64,000 nucleotides of DNA from Colwellia sp. (GTDB lineage Bacteria > Pseudomonadota > Gammaproteobacteria > Enterobacterales > Alteromonadaceae). The notes below the pieces were generated by a model. That model was not told where the DNA came from. It saw nothing but the letters and a program-made list of their open reading frames with translations, and ran no database searches. The DNA lies in assembly GCA_020630795.1 (NCBI GenBank), contig JAHDIK010000015.1, positions 1-64,000 of the forward strand, written 5' to 3'. How positions within the stretch are numbered: position 1 is the first letter of the stretch; every line of letters starts with the position of its first letter. A program made the translations under genes and the position numbers. Below, piece after piece: positions 1 through 10,106 of the stretch.

Positions 1-741
1 AAAACTGCGTATCAACAGGCTGACAAAATTATCTCATTGTATGAAGGCAATAGACAGCGACAAATAATAGACGGTGCACCTGAAAGTAAAACAAGCGTAG
101 TGGTAAACGGTATTAATTTCGATTTGTTTGAAGAAGCCTATCGTCAGCGTCCCAATACACCGCCTAAAGTTGTTGGATTAATTGGTAGAGTGGTTCCAAT
201 TAAAGACATTAAAACCTTTATTCGTAGTATGCGTGTTGCTATCAACAACGACCCACAGCTTGAAGGGTGGGTTATAGGGCCAGCTGATGAAGATCCTGAG
301 TATTTAGATGAATGTGAAACATTGGTTGAAAGCTTGTCGTTAACAGGGAAAATTAGGTTTTTAGGCATGCAAAATGTGAAAGAAATCGTACCTAAGTTGG
401 GTGTTGTAATATTAACTTCTATCAGTGAAGCTCAACCTCTAGTTTTACTTGAAGGAATGGCGGCAGGTATTCCTTGTATTGCTACGGAAGTAGGTTCATG
501 TCGTGAAATCGTGTTTGGTATGTCAGAAGAAGACCAAGCTCTTGGTGCTTGTGGCGATATTATCCAAATAGCTTCTCCTAACGTTACAGCCAAGGCTATT
601 AATACTATTTTATCTAACCCTGAAACTTGGCGAGAAATGGGTGATATTGGACGTAAAAGGGTACAAACTTACTATGTTGAACAAATGATGTATCAAACAT
701 ATAGAGATCTATATAACGAGGGGATCTCATGGCAGGGATAG
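1..741 (+). CDS. pelF: PelF, Pel polysaccharide glycosyltransferase (C-terminal part)
   Basis: The reading frame is open from the first base, so the 5' end lies outside the window; about 246 C-terminal residues are present. PelF is the cytosolic GT4-type glycosyltransferase that polymerises the Pel exopolysaccharide. Visible GT-B features are a nucleotide-sugar-binding start (GLIGRVVPIKDIKTFIRS) and the GT4 signature EAQPLVLLEGMAAGIP, whose two Glu residues are spaced E-x7-E. The stop codon overlaps the start of pelG by 13 bp, which is typical of a translationally coupled pel operon. Identification rests on this motif pattern plus the unmistakable PelG next to it. An internal TTG at 37 could be read as a start, but homologous sequence continues upstream of it, so it is not the real start. 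Confidence 0.9.
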   Translation, partial: KTAYQQADKIISLYEGNRQRQIIDGAPESKTSVVVNGINFDLFEEAYRQRPNTPPKVVGLIGRVVPIKDIKTFIRSMRVAINNDPQLEGWVIGPADEDPEYLDECETLVESLSLTGKIRFLGMQNVKEIVPKLGVVILTSISEAQPLVLLEGMAAGIPCIATEVGSCREIVFGMSEEDQALGACGDIIQIASPNVTAKAINTILSNPETWREMGDIGRKRVQTYYVEQMMYQTYRDLYNEGISWQG

Positions 742-2096
742 GTTTTGAGTTACGTAAAATATTAAAGAAGAATACGTTACTTTCAATTTTTGAAGCGTAT
801 GGGCTTGCAGGTGTAGTAAGTTCAGGGCCTTGGGTTTTATCTATTGTCGCGCTTATGGTTATAGGTTTTATCAGTATTGGTAAAGCAGCTGAAGATGTTA
901 TTGTTGTTCAGTTTCTCGTTATCGTGACCTATCTCATGGCGGGCTCACTGATACTTAGTGGTATGTTTCAATTAATGCTCACTCGGTTTATCTCCGATCA
1001 GTTATTTAGTAATAACCAAGAAGGTGTAACACCTAACTTATTAGGTTGTATGGTTGTTAGTAGTGTACTTAGTTTAGCTGTTGGTGCTGGTTTATTAAGT
1101 TTTAGTGAATTACCAGCCAATATTAAAGTGGCTATTTTGGCTTCGTTCGTGGTGTTATGTAATCTGTGGTTGATTATCATATTCCTTAGTGGAATGAAGC
1201 AGTACTATCGTATCTTAGTTACTTTGTTAGGCGGCTATACCTTTATGATTGTGGGTAGCTTAGTTGCTGCGCCGTTTGGTTTAATAGGGTTACTAAGTAT
1301 ATTTGGTTTGAGCCAAGCAATTATAACGTTTGTGTTTCTATTTTTTGTGTTGCGCTATTATCCTTCAAATACACTGGTTTCATTCGACTTTTTAAACCCA
1401 AATAAAATATTTATATCACTCGTATTTACAGGAATTATATACAATATAGGTGTATGGATAGATAAATTCTGCTTTTGGATTAACCCGGTACTTAATGTTC
1501 AGGTTGTTGATATTTTCTACGCTTCATTTATTTACGATTTACCTATATTTTTAGCGTATCTAGCAATTATCCCCGGAATGGCTGTTTTCATGTTACATAT
1601 GGAAACCGATTTTGCTGAGTCTTGTGAGAACTTCTATAAAACCGTTCGTGAAGGTGGTACCTTAAAGTCGATCTATATTTTAAAGCAAAAAATGGTGAAC
1701 GACTGCCAGAACAGTATCTACCAAATTTTTAAAGTGCAGGGTGTTACGCTAGCGCTGTTATTGTTATGGGCGAAAGATATACTTATCGCACTAAATATAG
1801 ATACAACCTACTTGCACCTGTTTTATGTAGATTTAGTTGGCGTAAGTTTGCAAGTATTGGTGATGGCGATACTAAACGTAATGTTCTATCTCGATAAACG
1901 TTATTCTGCTTTAGCGTTGGTTATTTGTATTGTTATAACAAATTTTGTATTCACACAAATTAGTATTGCTTTAGGCCCTGCGTTTTACGGCTATGGCTTT
2001 ACTTTAGCTATGTTGATAACGACCATACTAGGGCTGATAAAGCTTAACAGCCAATTTAACAATTTAGAGTACCAAACGTTTATGTTGCAAGAGTAA
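729..2096 (+). CDS. pelG: PelG, Pel polysaccharide export/polymerisation membrane protein
   Basis: This 455-residue protein matches the usual PelG length. It begins MAGIGFELRKILKK, the characteristic PelG N terminus, followed by about twelve hydrophobic segments. PelG is an inner-membrane flippase-like protein of the MATE/MVF type that works with PelD, PelE and PelF to make and move the Pel polymer. The ATG lies inside the end of pelF, so the two are probably translated together. No clear terminator follows; the next 150 bp are AT-rich and featureless. In other bacteria Pel synthesis is switched on by c-di-GMP bound to PelD. PelD itself is not in this window. Confidence 0.95.
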   Translation: MAGIGFELRKILKKNTLLSIFEAYGLAGVVSSGPWVLSIVALMVIGFISIGKAAEDVIVVQFLVIVTYLMAGSLILSGMFQLMLTRFISDQLFSNNQEGVTPNLLGCMVVSSVLSLAVGAGLLSFSELPANIKVAILASFVVLCNLWLIIIFLSGMKQYYRILVTLLGGYTFMIVGSLVAAPFGLIGLLSIFGLSQAIITFVFLFFVLRYYPSNTLVSFDFLNPNKIFISLVFTGIIYNIGVWIDKFCFWINPVLNVQVVDIFYASFIYDLPIFLAYLAIIPGMAVFMLHMETDFAESCENFYKTVREGGTLKSIYILKQKMVNDCQNSIYQIFKVQGVTLALLLLWAKDILIALNIDTTYLHLFYVDLVGVSLQVLVMAILNVMFYLDKRYSALALVICIVITNFVFTQISIALGPAFYGYGFTLAMLITTILGLIKLNSQFNNLEYQTFMLQE

Positions 2097-2251
2097 TTTA
2101 GTTTTTATTTGAGATAGCCCGTTTATTTATTTTATATTTTTTAACTATTTAGATGCAGTTCTTCATAAACCTAATTTATGCCATTTTCAAGATTATTATG
2201 GTAAATTAAATATAAATTAATTATTTTATTTATAATTTAAAGTTGGGTTTT

Positions 2252-3772
2252 ATGAATGTCTCCTCAAGTTATAACTTAGATAACGAACGAATCAAAAAAT
2301 TTGTGGTAGCGGGCGGAGGCACAGCAGGTTGGTTTTCTGCTGCAATTCTAACGCGCGCTTTCTTGAATTCTGATTGCAAAATAGAGCTTGTAGAGTCACC
2401 GCAAATATCAACCATCGGTGTTGGAGAAGCAACAATTCCATCCATTATTGATGTGTTAACCTACCTGCAGATCCCTGTAAAAGACTTCATGATAAAAACT
2501 AACGCTACTTTCAAGCTTGGGATAAAGTTTGTTGATTGGCATAGTATTGGTGATCACTATTGGCATCAATTTGGTTATGTTGGTAGTAAAATTGACGGAA
2601 AACCTTTCTATCAACATTGGCTTAAGCATCATCTTAAAGGTGGAAAATTTGATTTTACAGACTTTTCACCATCAGTAGCTTTAGCGCGTGAAAATAAGTT
2701 CCTTATCAATAACCCTAAACAACCCACCAATCTTTCTGCGTCAACGTTTGCGTTACATTTTGATGCTGCACTTGTTGCCAACTATTTAAAAGATTACTGC
2801 GTTAACAATGGTGTTGTTCATACACAAGGGCATATCAATGACGTTCAACTAAATGATTCAGAATCTATTGATGCACTACATCTTTCAAACGGTGAGAAAA
2901 TTCGTGGTGACTTTTTTATTGACTGTACCGGTCAGCGAGGACTTTTAATTGGTGATGCACTTAATGTTAACTATGAAAATTGGGAAAAGTATCTACCTGT
3001 AAACAGAGCTATTGCTGTTCAAACAGAGAGAAGTGGTAGCTTACCACCTTATACGTTATCAGTAGCGCACGAACATGGATGGCGCTGGCAGATACCTCTG
3101 CAAAATAGAACGGGTAACGGTTATGTATATTGTAGTGAATATTGTGACGATGAAACCGCAAAAGAGTTGCTGTTTAAAAATATAACTGGCAAACCGTTGA
3201 ATGAACCTAAAGTGATTAAATTTGAAACGGGGAAGCGCGAAAAGTTTTGGTATAAAAACTGTTTAGCCATTGGTTTGTCAGGTGGGTTCTTGGAGCCGTT
3301 AGAGTCAACAAGTATCAATTTAATTGTTAAGGGTATGCTTGATTTTATAGAGTTTTCTCCTCATATAACACCACACCAGCCGACCATTGACGAATATAAC
3401 CGTTTGATGGATATTGAGTACGAATGCATCAGAGATTTTATCGTTTTACATTATTGTAAGTCTTCACGCACCGATTCTTCATTTTGGAATATGTGGCAAA
3501 ATATTGAATTACCTGAATCTCTTAAAACTAAGATCGAAATATTTGAGGGTAGTGGGCGTTTACATAGAAATGATTTAGATTTGTTTACGTCTGACAGTTG
3601 GTATGCGGTATTAAACGGGATGAAAGTGATTCCAAAACTCTATGATTCAATGATTGATTGTTCCGACTATAAACAGGTTGAATTACGTATGGAACAAATG
3701 TATCAAGGTTTAATGCAAAGTGTTTCTCAGCAACTCACTCAAGATGAATTTATCAATAGGTTTGTCCGTTGA
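2252..3772 (+). CDS. Flavin-dependent tryptophan halogenase family protein (1)
   Basis: About 506 residues, the normal length for the tryptophan halogenase family (PF04820). The FAD-binding GGGTAGW is at residues 21-27. The TFKLGIKF segment carries the Lys that activates hypohalous acid in characterised halogenases. GWRWQIP is the family WxWxIP motif, and EPLESTS carries the conserved Glu. All key residues are present, so it should be a working flavoenzyme. Family members with this TBDR-linked context mostly have unknown substrates, and a halogenase activity is not proven. It stands alone on the plus strand and converges on TBDR 1, sharing a bidirectional terminator. I prefer ATG 2252; an in-frame TTG at 2243 would add three residues and neither has a strong ribosome site. 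Confidence 0.85.
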   Translation: MNVSSSYNLDNERIKKFVVAGGGTAGWFSAAILTRAFLNSDCKIELVESPQISTIGVGEATIPSIIDVLTYLQIPVKDFMIKTNATFKLGIKFVDWHSIGDHYWHQFGYVGSKIDGKPFYQHWLKHHLKGGKFDFTDFSPSVALARENKFLINNPKQPTNLSASTFALHFDAALVANYLKDYCVNNGVVHTQGHINDVQLNDSESIDALHLSNGEKIRGDFFIDCTGQRGLLIGDALNVNYENWEKYLPVNRAIAVQTERSGSLPPYTLSVAHEHGWRWQIPLQNRTGNGYVYCSEYCDDETAKELLFKNITGKPLNEPKVIKFETGKREKFWYKNCLAIGLSGGFLEPLESTSINLIVKGMLDFIEFSPHITPHQPTIDEYNRLMDIEYECIRDFIVLHYCKSSRTDSSFWNMWQNIELPESLKTKIEIFEGSGRLHRNDLDLFTSDSWYAVLNGMKVIPKLYDSMIDCSDYKQVELRMEQMYQGLMQSVSQQLTQDEFINRFVR

Positions 3773-3801
3773 TGTAAGTAGATTATTAATTTCTTACTAT
3801 T

Positions 3802-3838
3802 AAAAAAGCCAGTTGCGGGGGACACAACTGGCTTTTTT
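3802..3838. terminator. Bidirectional intrinsic terminator
   Basis: A perfect 14-bp stem (AAAAAAGCCAGTTG paired with CAACTGGCTTTTTT) encloses a 9-nt loop. It has A and T runs on both sides, so it can end transcripts of the convergent halogenase and TBDR 1 genes. Confidence 0.9.
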
Positions 3839-3855
3839 ACTTTTTACTTTAACGG

Positions 3856-6800
3856 TTAGAACGTTGCACGAACACCTAGGCGGTAGGTTGTACCTGTTGC
3901 CCATTCACGAATAGTACGTGATTTATTAGCTTCTCCGTCAAGAGCGTTTCCTTCAATGTTAAAGGTAGTATCTGTCAAATTAGTGTAATACTGCCTGTAA
4001 ACACGCTCACCAAGGTTAACTGCGTTGAACGTAAAAGTTACAACATCGTTTAGCTCGTATGTTGCAGATAAATCAAGTGAGCCACCACCTTCATTCCAAA
4101 GTGCTCCTTGTAAAAAGGAGCGAGATGCCAATGAATCTGAGCGATGGTTGTATGCTAGACGAACCAAATTGCCGTCTTTCTCCCAGAATGCTGAAATGTT
4201 ATATTGATGTTTCGAAACATTGTCGATTGGCAAAGGAGCTAACTGAGTATCTAATGCAATAACTTCAGCCCCAGTCTTTGAATCTGAATAGGTATAATTC
4301 GCTGATAAGCCTAAACCGCTCCAAATACCCGGTAAAAAGTCGTAGTTTTGTGTATAACCAAGCTCAAGACCTTTGTTTTTTCTACTTTCTCCGTTTCGAA
4401 CCACCACAAGGTTAATAGTATCACACTGAGTTACTTCAGATAATGCATTAGACTGCCATCTATGTCGGTAGTTTGGCATACATGTTGGTTCGTCATAAAC
4501 AGACTTTGCAGAACCGTCAGAGTTTGTTTCAATTAAAGCATCAAATGGATCTAGCGCTTGCAGGCCTTCTTGATCAAGGTTTGCAACATTTAGCCAATGA
4601 GAACTTATCGCTGCACTCTCGATAAACTTAGTCATGTCCTTATAAAAAATTGCGGCAGAAAACACACCACCTTCGTTAAAGTACCATTCATAAGAAAGAT
4701 CAAAGTTAGTTGACTCTAACGCTACAAGATTAGGGTTATTCACTGTACCGTTTGAGTTACCTCCACTCCATAATGAATAGTTGAGCCCGTAACTTGGCTT
4801 TAAATAATCAATTGGTGGTCTTGCCATCGTTTTAGAGGCTGAGAAACGTATTAAGGTGTCATCATTTAACTCATAGTTTAGCGTTAAACTTGGGAGTAAA
4901 TTACTGTACTTGTTAGAGCCTGTCGCTTGGTATTGTTCCGGGTTCTCAACATCTAAGTTTCGACCCCAGTAGCGTGAACGAGTGCCCGCATTTTGGTCAA
5001 AATTTGCGTCGTAACAACTTTGTCCCGCGGCTGGTCCCCATACGCCATTAGCATCAAAGTCACCAGCGAGTTTATAACCCTCTGAACTATCAACACCATT
5101 GGTATACAATTGTGCTGGAGTACATGCTGCTAAAGAAGAGTCGTTAGCGATTTCAATTAGTTTATAATCTGAAGCAAAAATACCTTGATCGTATTTAACT
5201 CCTGAATAACCTAAACTATAAGTTTCACTTTCAACATAACGTAAACCAAAGTTACCAGTCAAAGCACCATCAAAAAATTCAAAATTTGTCTTTAAATAAA
5301 GTGCTTTATTTTCAAGTTCTATTTGTCTGTCGTTTGTTAAGTCTGGTTTAGTTCTTACATCAGGGTTAGTGAATAGTGCGTTAAGCGCTTTTTGACCATC
5401 AATGGTAAACCAGCCGTCTGTGGCATTATCTCTTTCGTAACCCAGTAAACTCAAGAAGTTATCACCATATGGTGTTTGCCCTTTAGTTACATCAGCGAGT
5501 TGTATTGAAGATATACCAATGTCTAAACCTGGGCTGTTATCTCCATCAGGTACCCAAGGTTGAGGTACATTATCAAAGAAATTATTTTGGTTAAAAACAT
5601 CTTTGTTTCTTTTTTCGTATTTAGCACCGAACTCGATAGATGTAATTGGTCCAAGTTCCATAGCGTAATCAAAATCTAAGAATACTTGTTTTTGTATGTC
5701 AGACATATCTCTATCACGAGTATTTACTTGTTGTAAATGAATTGACGAGACGTCATCAGGGTTAAAGCCAGTCGTTGTAGTGTTGTCACTATTGTCTTCA
5801 CCTGGCGCCCCCGTTTGACCAGGGCCAAAATCTACAAGCCCTGAACCAAACCGAGCGATACAATGACCTGACGTACAATCATACCCAACAGGCTCTAAAG
5901 TACCGGCTGGAAGGCTATACAGTATATCATCATTTACATGTACAAAGTTGTTGGTATTGATATACGTGTAATAATCGTCGTCAGCTACAGTTTTAGAATA
6001 ACCTAATTTCAAATCCATCACTAAATCGTTAGTGATTTCGTGAACTACATTAAGGCTAGCAATACGGTTAGTTGTTTCTACACCAGATTCTCTTTGCGCA
6101 ATACGTCCACGTGAACTAGCAGCGAGAACTTTTTCAAATAATTGATTTTCGGGATTGTAAACTACCCATGGATCGTCGCCAGTCGTTAGTGGGTCAGTAT
6201 CTAAGTATTGGGTTTCTCCACCAAGAATTGTAAAGGTACTTTCGTCAGAAGTAACGAATTGATCAGACATTGTTATATCAAGAGATACTTCAGTTATATC
6301 TGATGGACGCCACTGTAAAACTGACGTAAAACCCTCTCGCTCTAACGAGTTAGCAAACAATGCGTAACCATTTTGTCCGTTTATGTAACCGGTTATAGGA
6401 CCATCCATAGCTTGTCCCGTAGCTTTATTAATAGCTCGCGGGAAAGTTTTAGTTTTATAGTCTTTAGTAAAGAATGAATCTTTACGATAATCTTGTGTTT
6501 CTTTAAATGCGGTTACATAGAAGCCTAGTGTTTCATCTAAAAACTTTTCAGAGAATGAACCTGATAACTTGTAATCGGCCTCTTCAACAAAATCACTGTA
6601 TCGACCTTGAAGCTCTACAACACGTTTATTTTCACTAGCATCTAAAGGTCTAAATGTTTTTAATACAACATTTGCACCTAAACTACCTTCGTTTTGGTCT
6701 GCTGTTGCTGTTTTTAGTACTTCGATTGAATTTAATATATCAGAAGAATAAGCGCTTAAATCAACAGACTGATTTTCAGAGCTACTTGTTAGGGTAACAC

Positions 6801-7170
6801 CGTTTAAACTAATTACGTTCAAGTCAGGATCCGCGCCACGGACACTTACGGTAGTAGCGTCGCCGCTATCTGTTGCTCCGCCTCCACGCTGGATAGATAC
6901 ACCGGTCACACGTTGCAGTGCTTCTCCAATATCTTGGTCAGCCGATTTACCAATATCTTCTGAAAATATTGAATCGCTTACTCCATCACTGAATCTTTTG
7001 TTATTTAATGAACGAAGTAGACTGCCTTTAAAGCCCTTAACTTCAATAACTTCGATTTGTTCGTCATCAGTATTCTTTGACGACTCCTCGAATGCGTAAA
7101 CACTAGGAACAGACGCTATTGAAAGCGCTATTGCGAGTGAAATTGGATTTAAATTATGAGTTTTTTTCAT
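3856..7170 (-). CDS. TonB-dependent outer-membrane receptor (1)
   Basis: About 1104 residues. An N-terminal signal peptide (MKKTHNLNPISLAIALSIASVPSVYAF) is followed by a Ton-box-like segment (EQIEVIEVKGFKGS). A plug domain comes next (ADQDIGEALQRVTGV, then SVRGADPDLNVISLNGV) and then a long beta-barrel ending in an aromatic Phe (GVRATF). This places it in the large carbohydrate-type TBDR family of Alteromonadales and Caulobacterales, which imports oligosaccharides across the outer membrane using TonB energy. The frame extends 35 codons further upstream, but ATG 7170 is preceded by GGGGAA at good spacing and begins a clean signal peptide. Its neighbours are halogenase-like genes on both sides. 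The substrate is not readable from sequence; a galactan oligosaccharide is inferred from context. Confidence 0.93.
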   Translation of the reverse strand: MKKTHNLNPISLAIALSIASVPSVYAFEESSKNTDDEQIEVIEVKGFKGSLLRSLNNKRFSDGVSDSIFSEDIGKSADQDIGEALQRVTGVSIQRGGGATDSGDATTVSVRGADPDLNVISLNGVTLTSSSENQSVDLSAYSSDILNSIEVLKTATADQNEGSLGANVVLKTFRPLDASENKRVVELQGRYSDFVEEADYKLSGSFSEKFLDETLGFYVTAFKETQDYRKDSFFTKDYKTKTFPRAINKATGQAMDGPITGYINGQNGYALFANSLEREGFTSVLQWRPSDITEVSLDITMSDQFVTSDESTFTILGGETQYLDTDPLTTGDDPWVVYNPENQLFEKVLAASSRGRIAQRESGVETTNRIASLNVVHEITNDLVMDLKLGYSKTVADDDYYTYINTNNFVHVNDDILYSLPAGTLEPVGYDCTSGHCIARFGSGLVDFGPGQTGAPGEDNSDNTTTTGFNPDDVSSIHLQQVNTRDRDMSDIQKQVFLDFDYAMELGPITSIEFGAKYEKRNKDVFNQNNFFDNVPQPWVPDGDNSPGLDIGISSIQLADVTKGQTPYGDNFLSLLGYERDNATDGWFTIDGQKALNALFTNPDVRTKPDLTNDRQIELENKALYLKTNFEFFDGALTGNFGLRYVESETYSLGYSGVKYDQGIFASDYKLIEIANDSSLAACTPAQLYTNGVDSSEGYKLAGDFDANGVWGPAAGQSCYDANFDQNAGTRSRYWGRNLDVENPEQYQATGSNKYSNLLPSLTLNYELNDDTLIRFSASKTMARPPIDYLKPSYGLNYSLWSGGNSNGTVNNPNLVALESTNFDLSYEWYFNEGGVFSAAIFYKDMTKFIESAAISSHWLNVANLDQEGLQALDPFDALIETNSDGSAKSVYDEPTCMPNYRHRWQSNALSEVTQCDTINLVVVRNGESRKNKGLELGYTQNYDFLPGIWSGLGLSANYTYSDSKTGAEVIALDTQLAPLPIDNVSKHQYNISAFWEKDGNLVRLAYNHRSDSLASRSFLQGALWNEGGGSLDLSATYELNDVVTFTFNAVNLGERVYRQYYTNLTDTTFNIEGNALDGEANKSRTIREWATGTTYRLGVRATF

Positions 7171-7551
7171 GGTTTCCCCGTTTAAATTTAAAGTAAATAG
7201 ATTACATGTTGAAGTTATTATGTGTAATCTCGAATGGTGCGTATTTAAAATACAATTTTTAAATGTAAACTTCAACGATTAAAAACTGCTGTTTGTAATA
7301 ATTCGTTATAATAAATCTGTTGTTAATACGAATTAGTTACTACTAACTTGTTAGTAGATAAAATAATTGATGTATCCCTGTGTTTTTGTGAAGGTTTTAA
7401 TCGTTTGGAGTGGTAAAACATAAGACTTTCGTAGTACGTAGGGTTGTATATAAACGTTAGTTCTCTATTTACTTTAACCAAGGTATTTATGTTTTATATG
7501 ATTTTCTGTTATCTTTGATTTTTAATTATTAAATATAAAAAAGAGGTGGTT
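7171..7551. promoter_or_regulatory. Divergent promoter region of TBDR 1 and the DUF1080 gene
   Basis: This 381-bp AT-rich gap lies between the divergently transcribed TBDR 1 and DUF1080 lipoprotein genes and must hold both promoters. Its one clear structured element is the inverted repeat at 7340-7357, listed separately. I see no convincing small gene or RNA here. Confidence 0.5.
7340..7357. promoter_or_regulatory. 18-bp inverted repeat, candidate operator
   Basis: Perfect 8-bp arms, CTACTAAC and GTTAGTAG, are separated by TT. The size and position in a divergent promoter region suit a dimeric regulator. The regulator is unknown. Confidence 0.45.
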
Positions 7552-8463
7552 GTGGTTGCATTACTTAATAAGGTTTTTGGTAAAAAAATAAAGTTTACGG
7601 CAATCGTAGTCGCTTTGTCTGTTACATCTTGCTCAGTTTCTACAACTAATCAAGGAGATAGCTTAAGCGAAAGTATAGAGATAGAGTCGCAATGGACATA
7701 CTTACTTGACGATAAGTTAACTCAATGGGAGATTTGGTCAGGTGTTCCTCATCACACCGTTAAAGACCTACCAGACGGGACATATACGGCTGATAACCTA
7801 AACATTCACGGCGATCCTAAACTGGCCATGGGGTTGAATAATGACGTAAAAGATGTATTTTCTGTTATTGAGGGTGATGGCGGTCCTATTCTTTATATAA
7901 CGGGAGAGATATACGGTGGTTTAACCACGCTTAAATCATTTAAAAATTACCATTTATCTTTAAAAGTAAAGTGGGGTGAGAAGAAGTGGGCTCCAAGGTT
8001 AAATGCAAAACGAGATAGTGGTTTGCTGTTTCATTGCAAAGGAGAGCATGGAGCATTTTGGAGAGTATGGAAAGCTTGCCAAGAGTTACAAATTCAAGAA
8101 TCAGATTTTGGTGATTACATTCCTTTAGCGGGACCATCGGGTGTTGTTAAAACAATTTATAAAGACGGAAAACCAACATACTCACCAACCGGTAAACCAC
8201 TTTTTACCAAAGATTATACCGACGCATACATAGAGCCCGACTATCCTAATGGACAATGGAATACAGTTGATCTTTATGCCTACAACGATAAAGCATATTT
8301 TTCAGTTAACGGTAAAGTTGTTATGGTTGTAGAGCAATCTAAAGATATAGATGGAAACATTCTCGATGAAGGACAAATTCAACTTCAATCTGAAGGTGCT
8401 GAAGTGTATTACAAAGATATAAAAATTAGAAATATTTCAACACTCCCTAAACATGTTCTGTAG
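7552..8463 (+). CDS. DUF1080 (3-keto-disaccharide hydrolase-like) lipoprotein (1)
   Basis: About 303 residues with a lipoprotein signal: a hydrophobic stretch, then VTSC as lipobox. The rest fits DUF1080/PF06439, a concanavalin-like beta-sandwich fold now linked to 3-keto-glycoside hydrolysis. Typical stretches are LLDDKLTQWEIWSG near residue 50 and DSGLLFHCKGEHGAFW followed by QELQIQE, with a late NGQWNTVDLYAYNDKAYFSVNGK strand pair. The GTG at 7552 is chosen because AAGAGG lies five bases upstream; a GTG two codons earlier would overlap that site. It is followed 100 bp later by a halogenase in the same direction. Activity on a galactan-derived keto sugar is inference only. Confidence 0.75.
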   Translation: MVALLNKVFGKKIKFTAIVVALSVTSCSVSTTNQGDSLSESIEIESQWTYLLDDKLTQWEIWSGVPHHTVKDLPDGTYTADNLNIHGDPKLAMGLNNDVKDVFSVIEGDGGPILYITGEIYGGLTTLKSFKNYHLSLKVKWGEKKWAPRLNAKRDSGLLFHCKGEHGAFWRVWKACQELQIQESDFGDYIPLAGPSGVVKTIYKDGKPTYSPTGKPLFTKDYTDAYIEPDYPNGQWNTVDLYAYNDKAYFSVNGKVVMVVEQSKDIDGNILDEGQIQLQSEGAEVYYKDIKIRNISTLPKHVL

Positions 8464-8563
8464 CAATCATCGCATAAACTTCACTTATTTAAGTATTTTA
8501 GGGCAGTGGGGTTTAATTTGAATAAACACGAGAATTTTGAATAAATAGAAATTAGGCATTTTC

Positions 8564-10078
8564 ATGTATTCCAACGAATTTCAACGTATTGTTATATTGG
8601 GCGGTGGTACTGCGGGTTGGGCTACTGCTGCGGCATTGTCAAAACTCTTGCCTGCGTCTCACTTTTCTATAACGTTAGTAGAGTCAGATCAAATAGGCAC
8701 TGTGGGTGTTGGTGAGGCTACATTTCCCAGTATTAAGGATTTTAATCGTCGATTAGGCATTGACGAAGTCGAGTTTATGAAAGCTACTAATGCTACATTT
8801 AAAGTAGGTATAGAGTTTTGTAATTGGGCTGAGGTTGGAGATAGCTATATCCATCCTTTTGGTCGCTTTGGGGATAAGATTAACGGTATACCGTTACATC
8901 ATTTTTGGATGAAAAACATGCGGCAAGGCTCATCAGAATTATTATCTGATTATTCATTAGGAGCGAGTATTTGCAATGCAGGTAAATTCACTCGTCCATC
9001 TAATGATCCGAGTCGTTTGGATTCAACATTTGATTATGCTTACCACCTCGATGCAAATTTATACGGTCAATACTTAAGAAAATTTTCTGAAAAATTAGGA
9101 GTTAAGCGAATTGAAGGGAAAGTTACAGAAGTAAAACTGACGCCAAGCGATGATATTAAAGAGCTTTGTTTGGAATCAAAAGAAGTAGTGACAGGAGATT
9201 TCTTTGTAGATTGTTCCGGATTCAAAGCGCAATTAATATCCCAGGCTCTACGTTCTGATTTTGAAGATTGGACACATTGGTTACCATGTAATCGTGCTGT
9301 TGCTATTGCTAGTGAACGAGTTAACAACATTGTGCCTTATACTAAATCAATAGCCAGAGAGGCGGGTTGGCAATGGCAAATCCCATTACAGAGTCGCGTC
9401 GGCAATGGATACGTTTTTTGTAATGATTATATTGATGAAACTAAAGCATTAGATACGTTGTTAGGTAACCTCCCCGGAGCACCTATATCGGAACCAAAAT
9501 TTTTATCATTTAAAACCGGGAAACGTAAGAAATCTTGGTTTAATAATTGTTTAGCTATCGGTTTATCAAGTAATTTTCTGGAGCCTCTTGAGTCAACTAG
9601 CATTTACTTAATTCAACGGTCAATTATAAAGCTTGTTGAACTTCTACCACAAAAGAAAAACATGCACATTAAAGCTAGAGAGTATAATGAAAGTTTTGAT
9701 GTTGAAGTTAATCGAATTAAGGATTTTTTAATCCTTCATTATCATGCTACCAACCGAACAGACACGCCGTTTTGGAATCGATGCAGAACAATGGAAATTC
9801 CTGATACTTTGAAGCATAGAATGGAAATGTTTAAAGAAACTGGGCATATTCAACAATATAAATTGGGGGCGTTTTTTGAAAGTAGTTGGACAGCCGTTTA
9901 TTTTGGTCAAAAGTTCTATCCTCGAAGGTATGATTCTCGTATTGAACTAATGGAGCCACAAGTTTATTTACCTAAAATGGAAATGCTAAAAACTAATATC
10001 AAATCAACAGTTTCAGAAATGCCTTCTCATATAGATTTCTTAGAAAACTTCGATTGTGTATCTACAAGGCAGTCGTAA
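8564..10078 (+). CDS. Flavin-dependent tryptophan halogenase family protein (2)
   Basis: 504 residues with all family hallmarks. GGGTAGW is at residues 13-19. GVGEATFPS follows, then ATFKVGIEF with the presumed catalytic Lys, GWQWQIP (WxWxIP) and LEPLESTSIYLI with the conserved Glu. ATG 8564 has AGG seven bases upstream. The gene directly precedes the degenerate paralogue at 10107 with a 28-bp gap and follows a DUF1080 gene, so the three probably form one transcript. Like its relatives at 2252 and 14558 it is likely cytosolic, as no signal peptide is visible. Substrate unknown. Confidence 0.87.
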   Translation: MYSNEFQRIVILGGGTAGWATAAALSKLLPASHFSITLVESDQIGTVGVGEATFPSIKDFNRRLGIDEVEFMKATNATFKVGIEFCNWAEVGDSYIHPFGRFGDKINGIPLHHFWMKNMRQGSSELLSDYSLGASICNAGKFTRPSNDPSRLDSTFDYAYHLDANLYGQYLRKFSEKLGVKRIEGKVTEVKLTPSDDIKELCLESKEVVTGDFFVDCSGFKAQLISQALRSDFEDWTHWLPCNRAVAIASERVNNIVPYTKSIAREAGWQWQIPLQSRVGNGYVFCNDYIDETKALDTLLGNLPGAPISEPKFLSFKTGKRKKSWFNNCLAIGLSSNFLEPLESTSIYLIQRSIIKLVELLPQKKNMHIKAREYNESFDVEVNRIKDFLILHYHATNRTDTPFWNRCRTMEIPDTLKHRMEMFKETGHIQQYKLGAFFESSWTAVYFGQKFYPRRYDSRIELMEPQVYLPKMEMLKTNIKSTVSEMPSHIDFLENFDCVSTRQS

Positions 10079-10106
10079 TTTTGAATATACAATAATTGAC
10101 TATAAA

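Noticed and set aside
2097-2251. Possible terminator or promoter after pelG
   Set aside because: The stretch is AT-rich but has no stable hairpin and no clear promoter boxes by eye.
7171-7275. 35 extra N-terminal codons on TBDR 1
   Set aside because: They do not form a signal peptide, whereas ATG 7170 has a GGGGAA site and starts a typical one.
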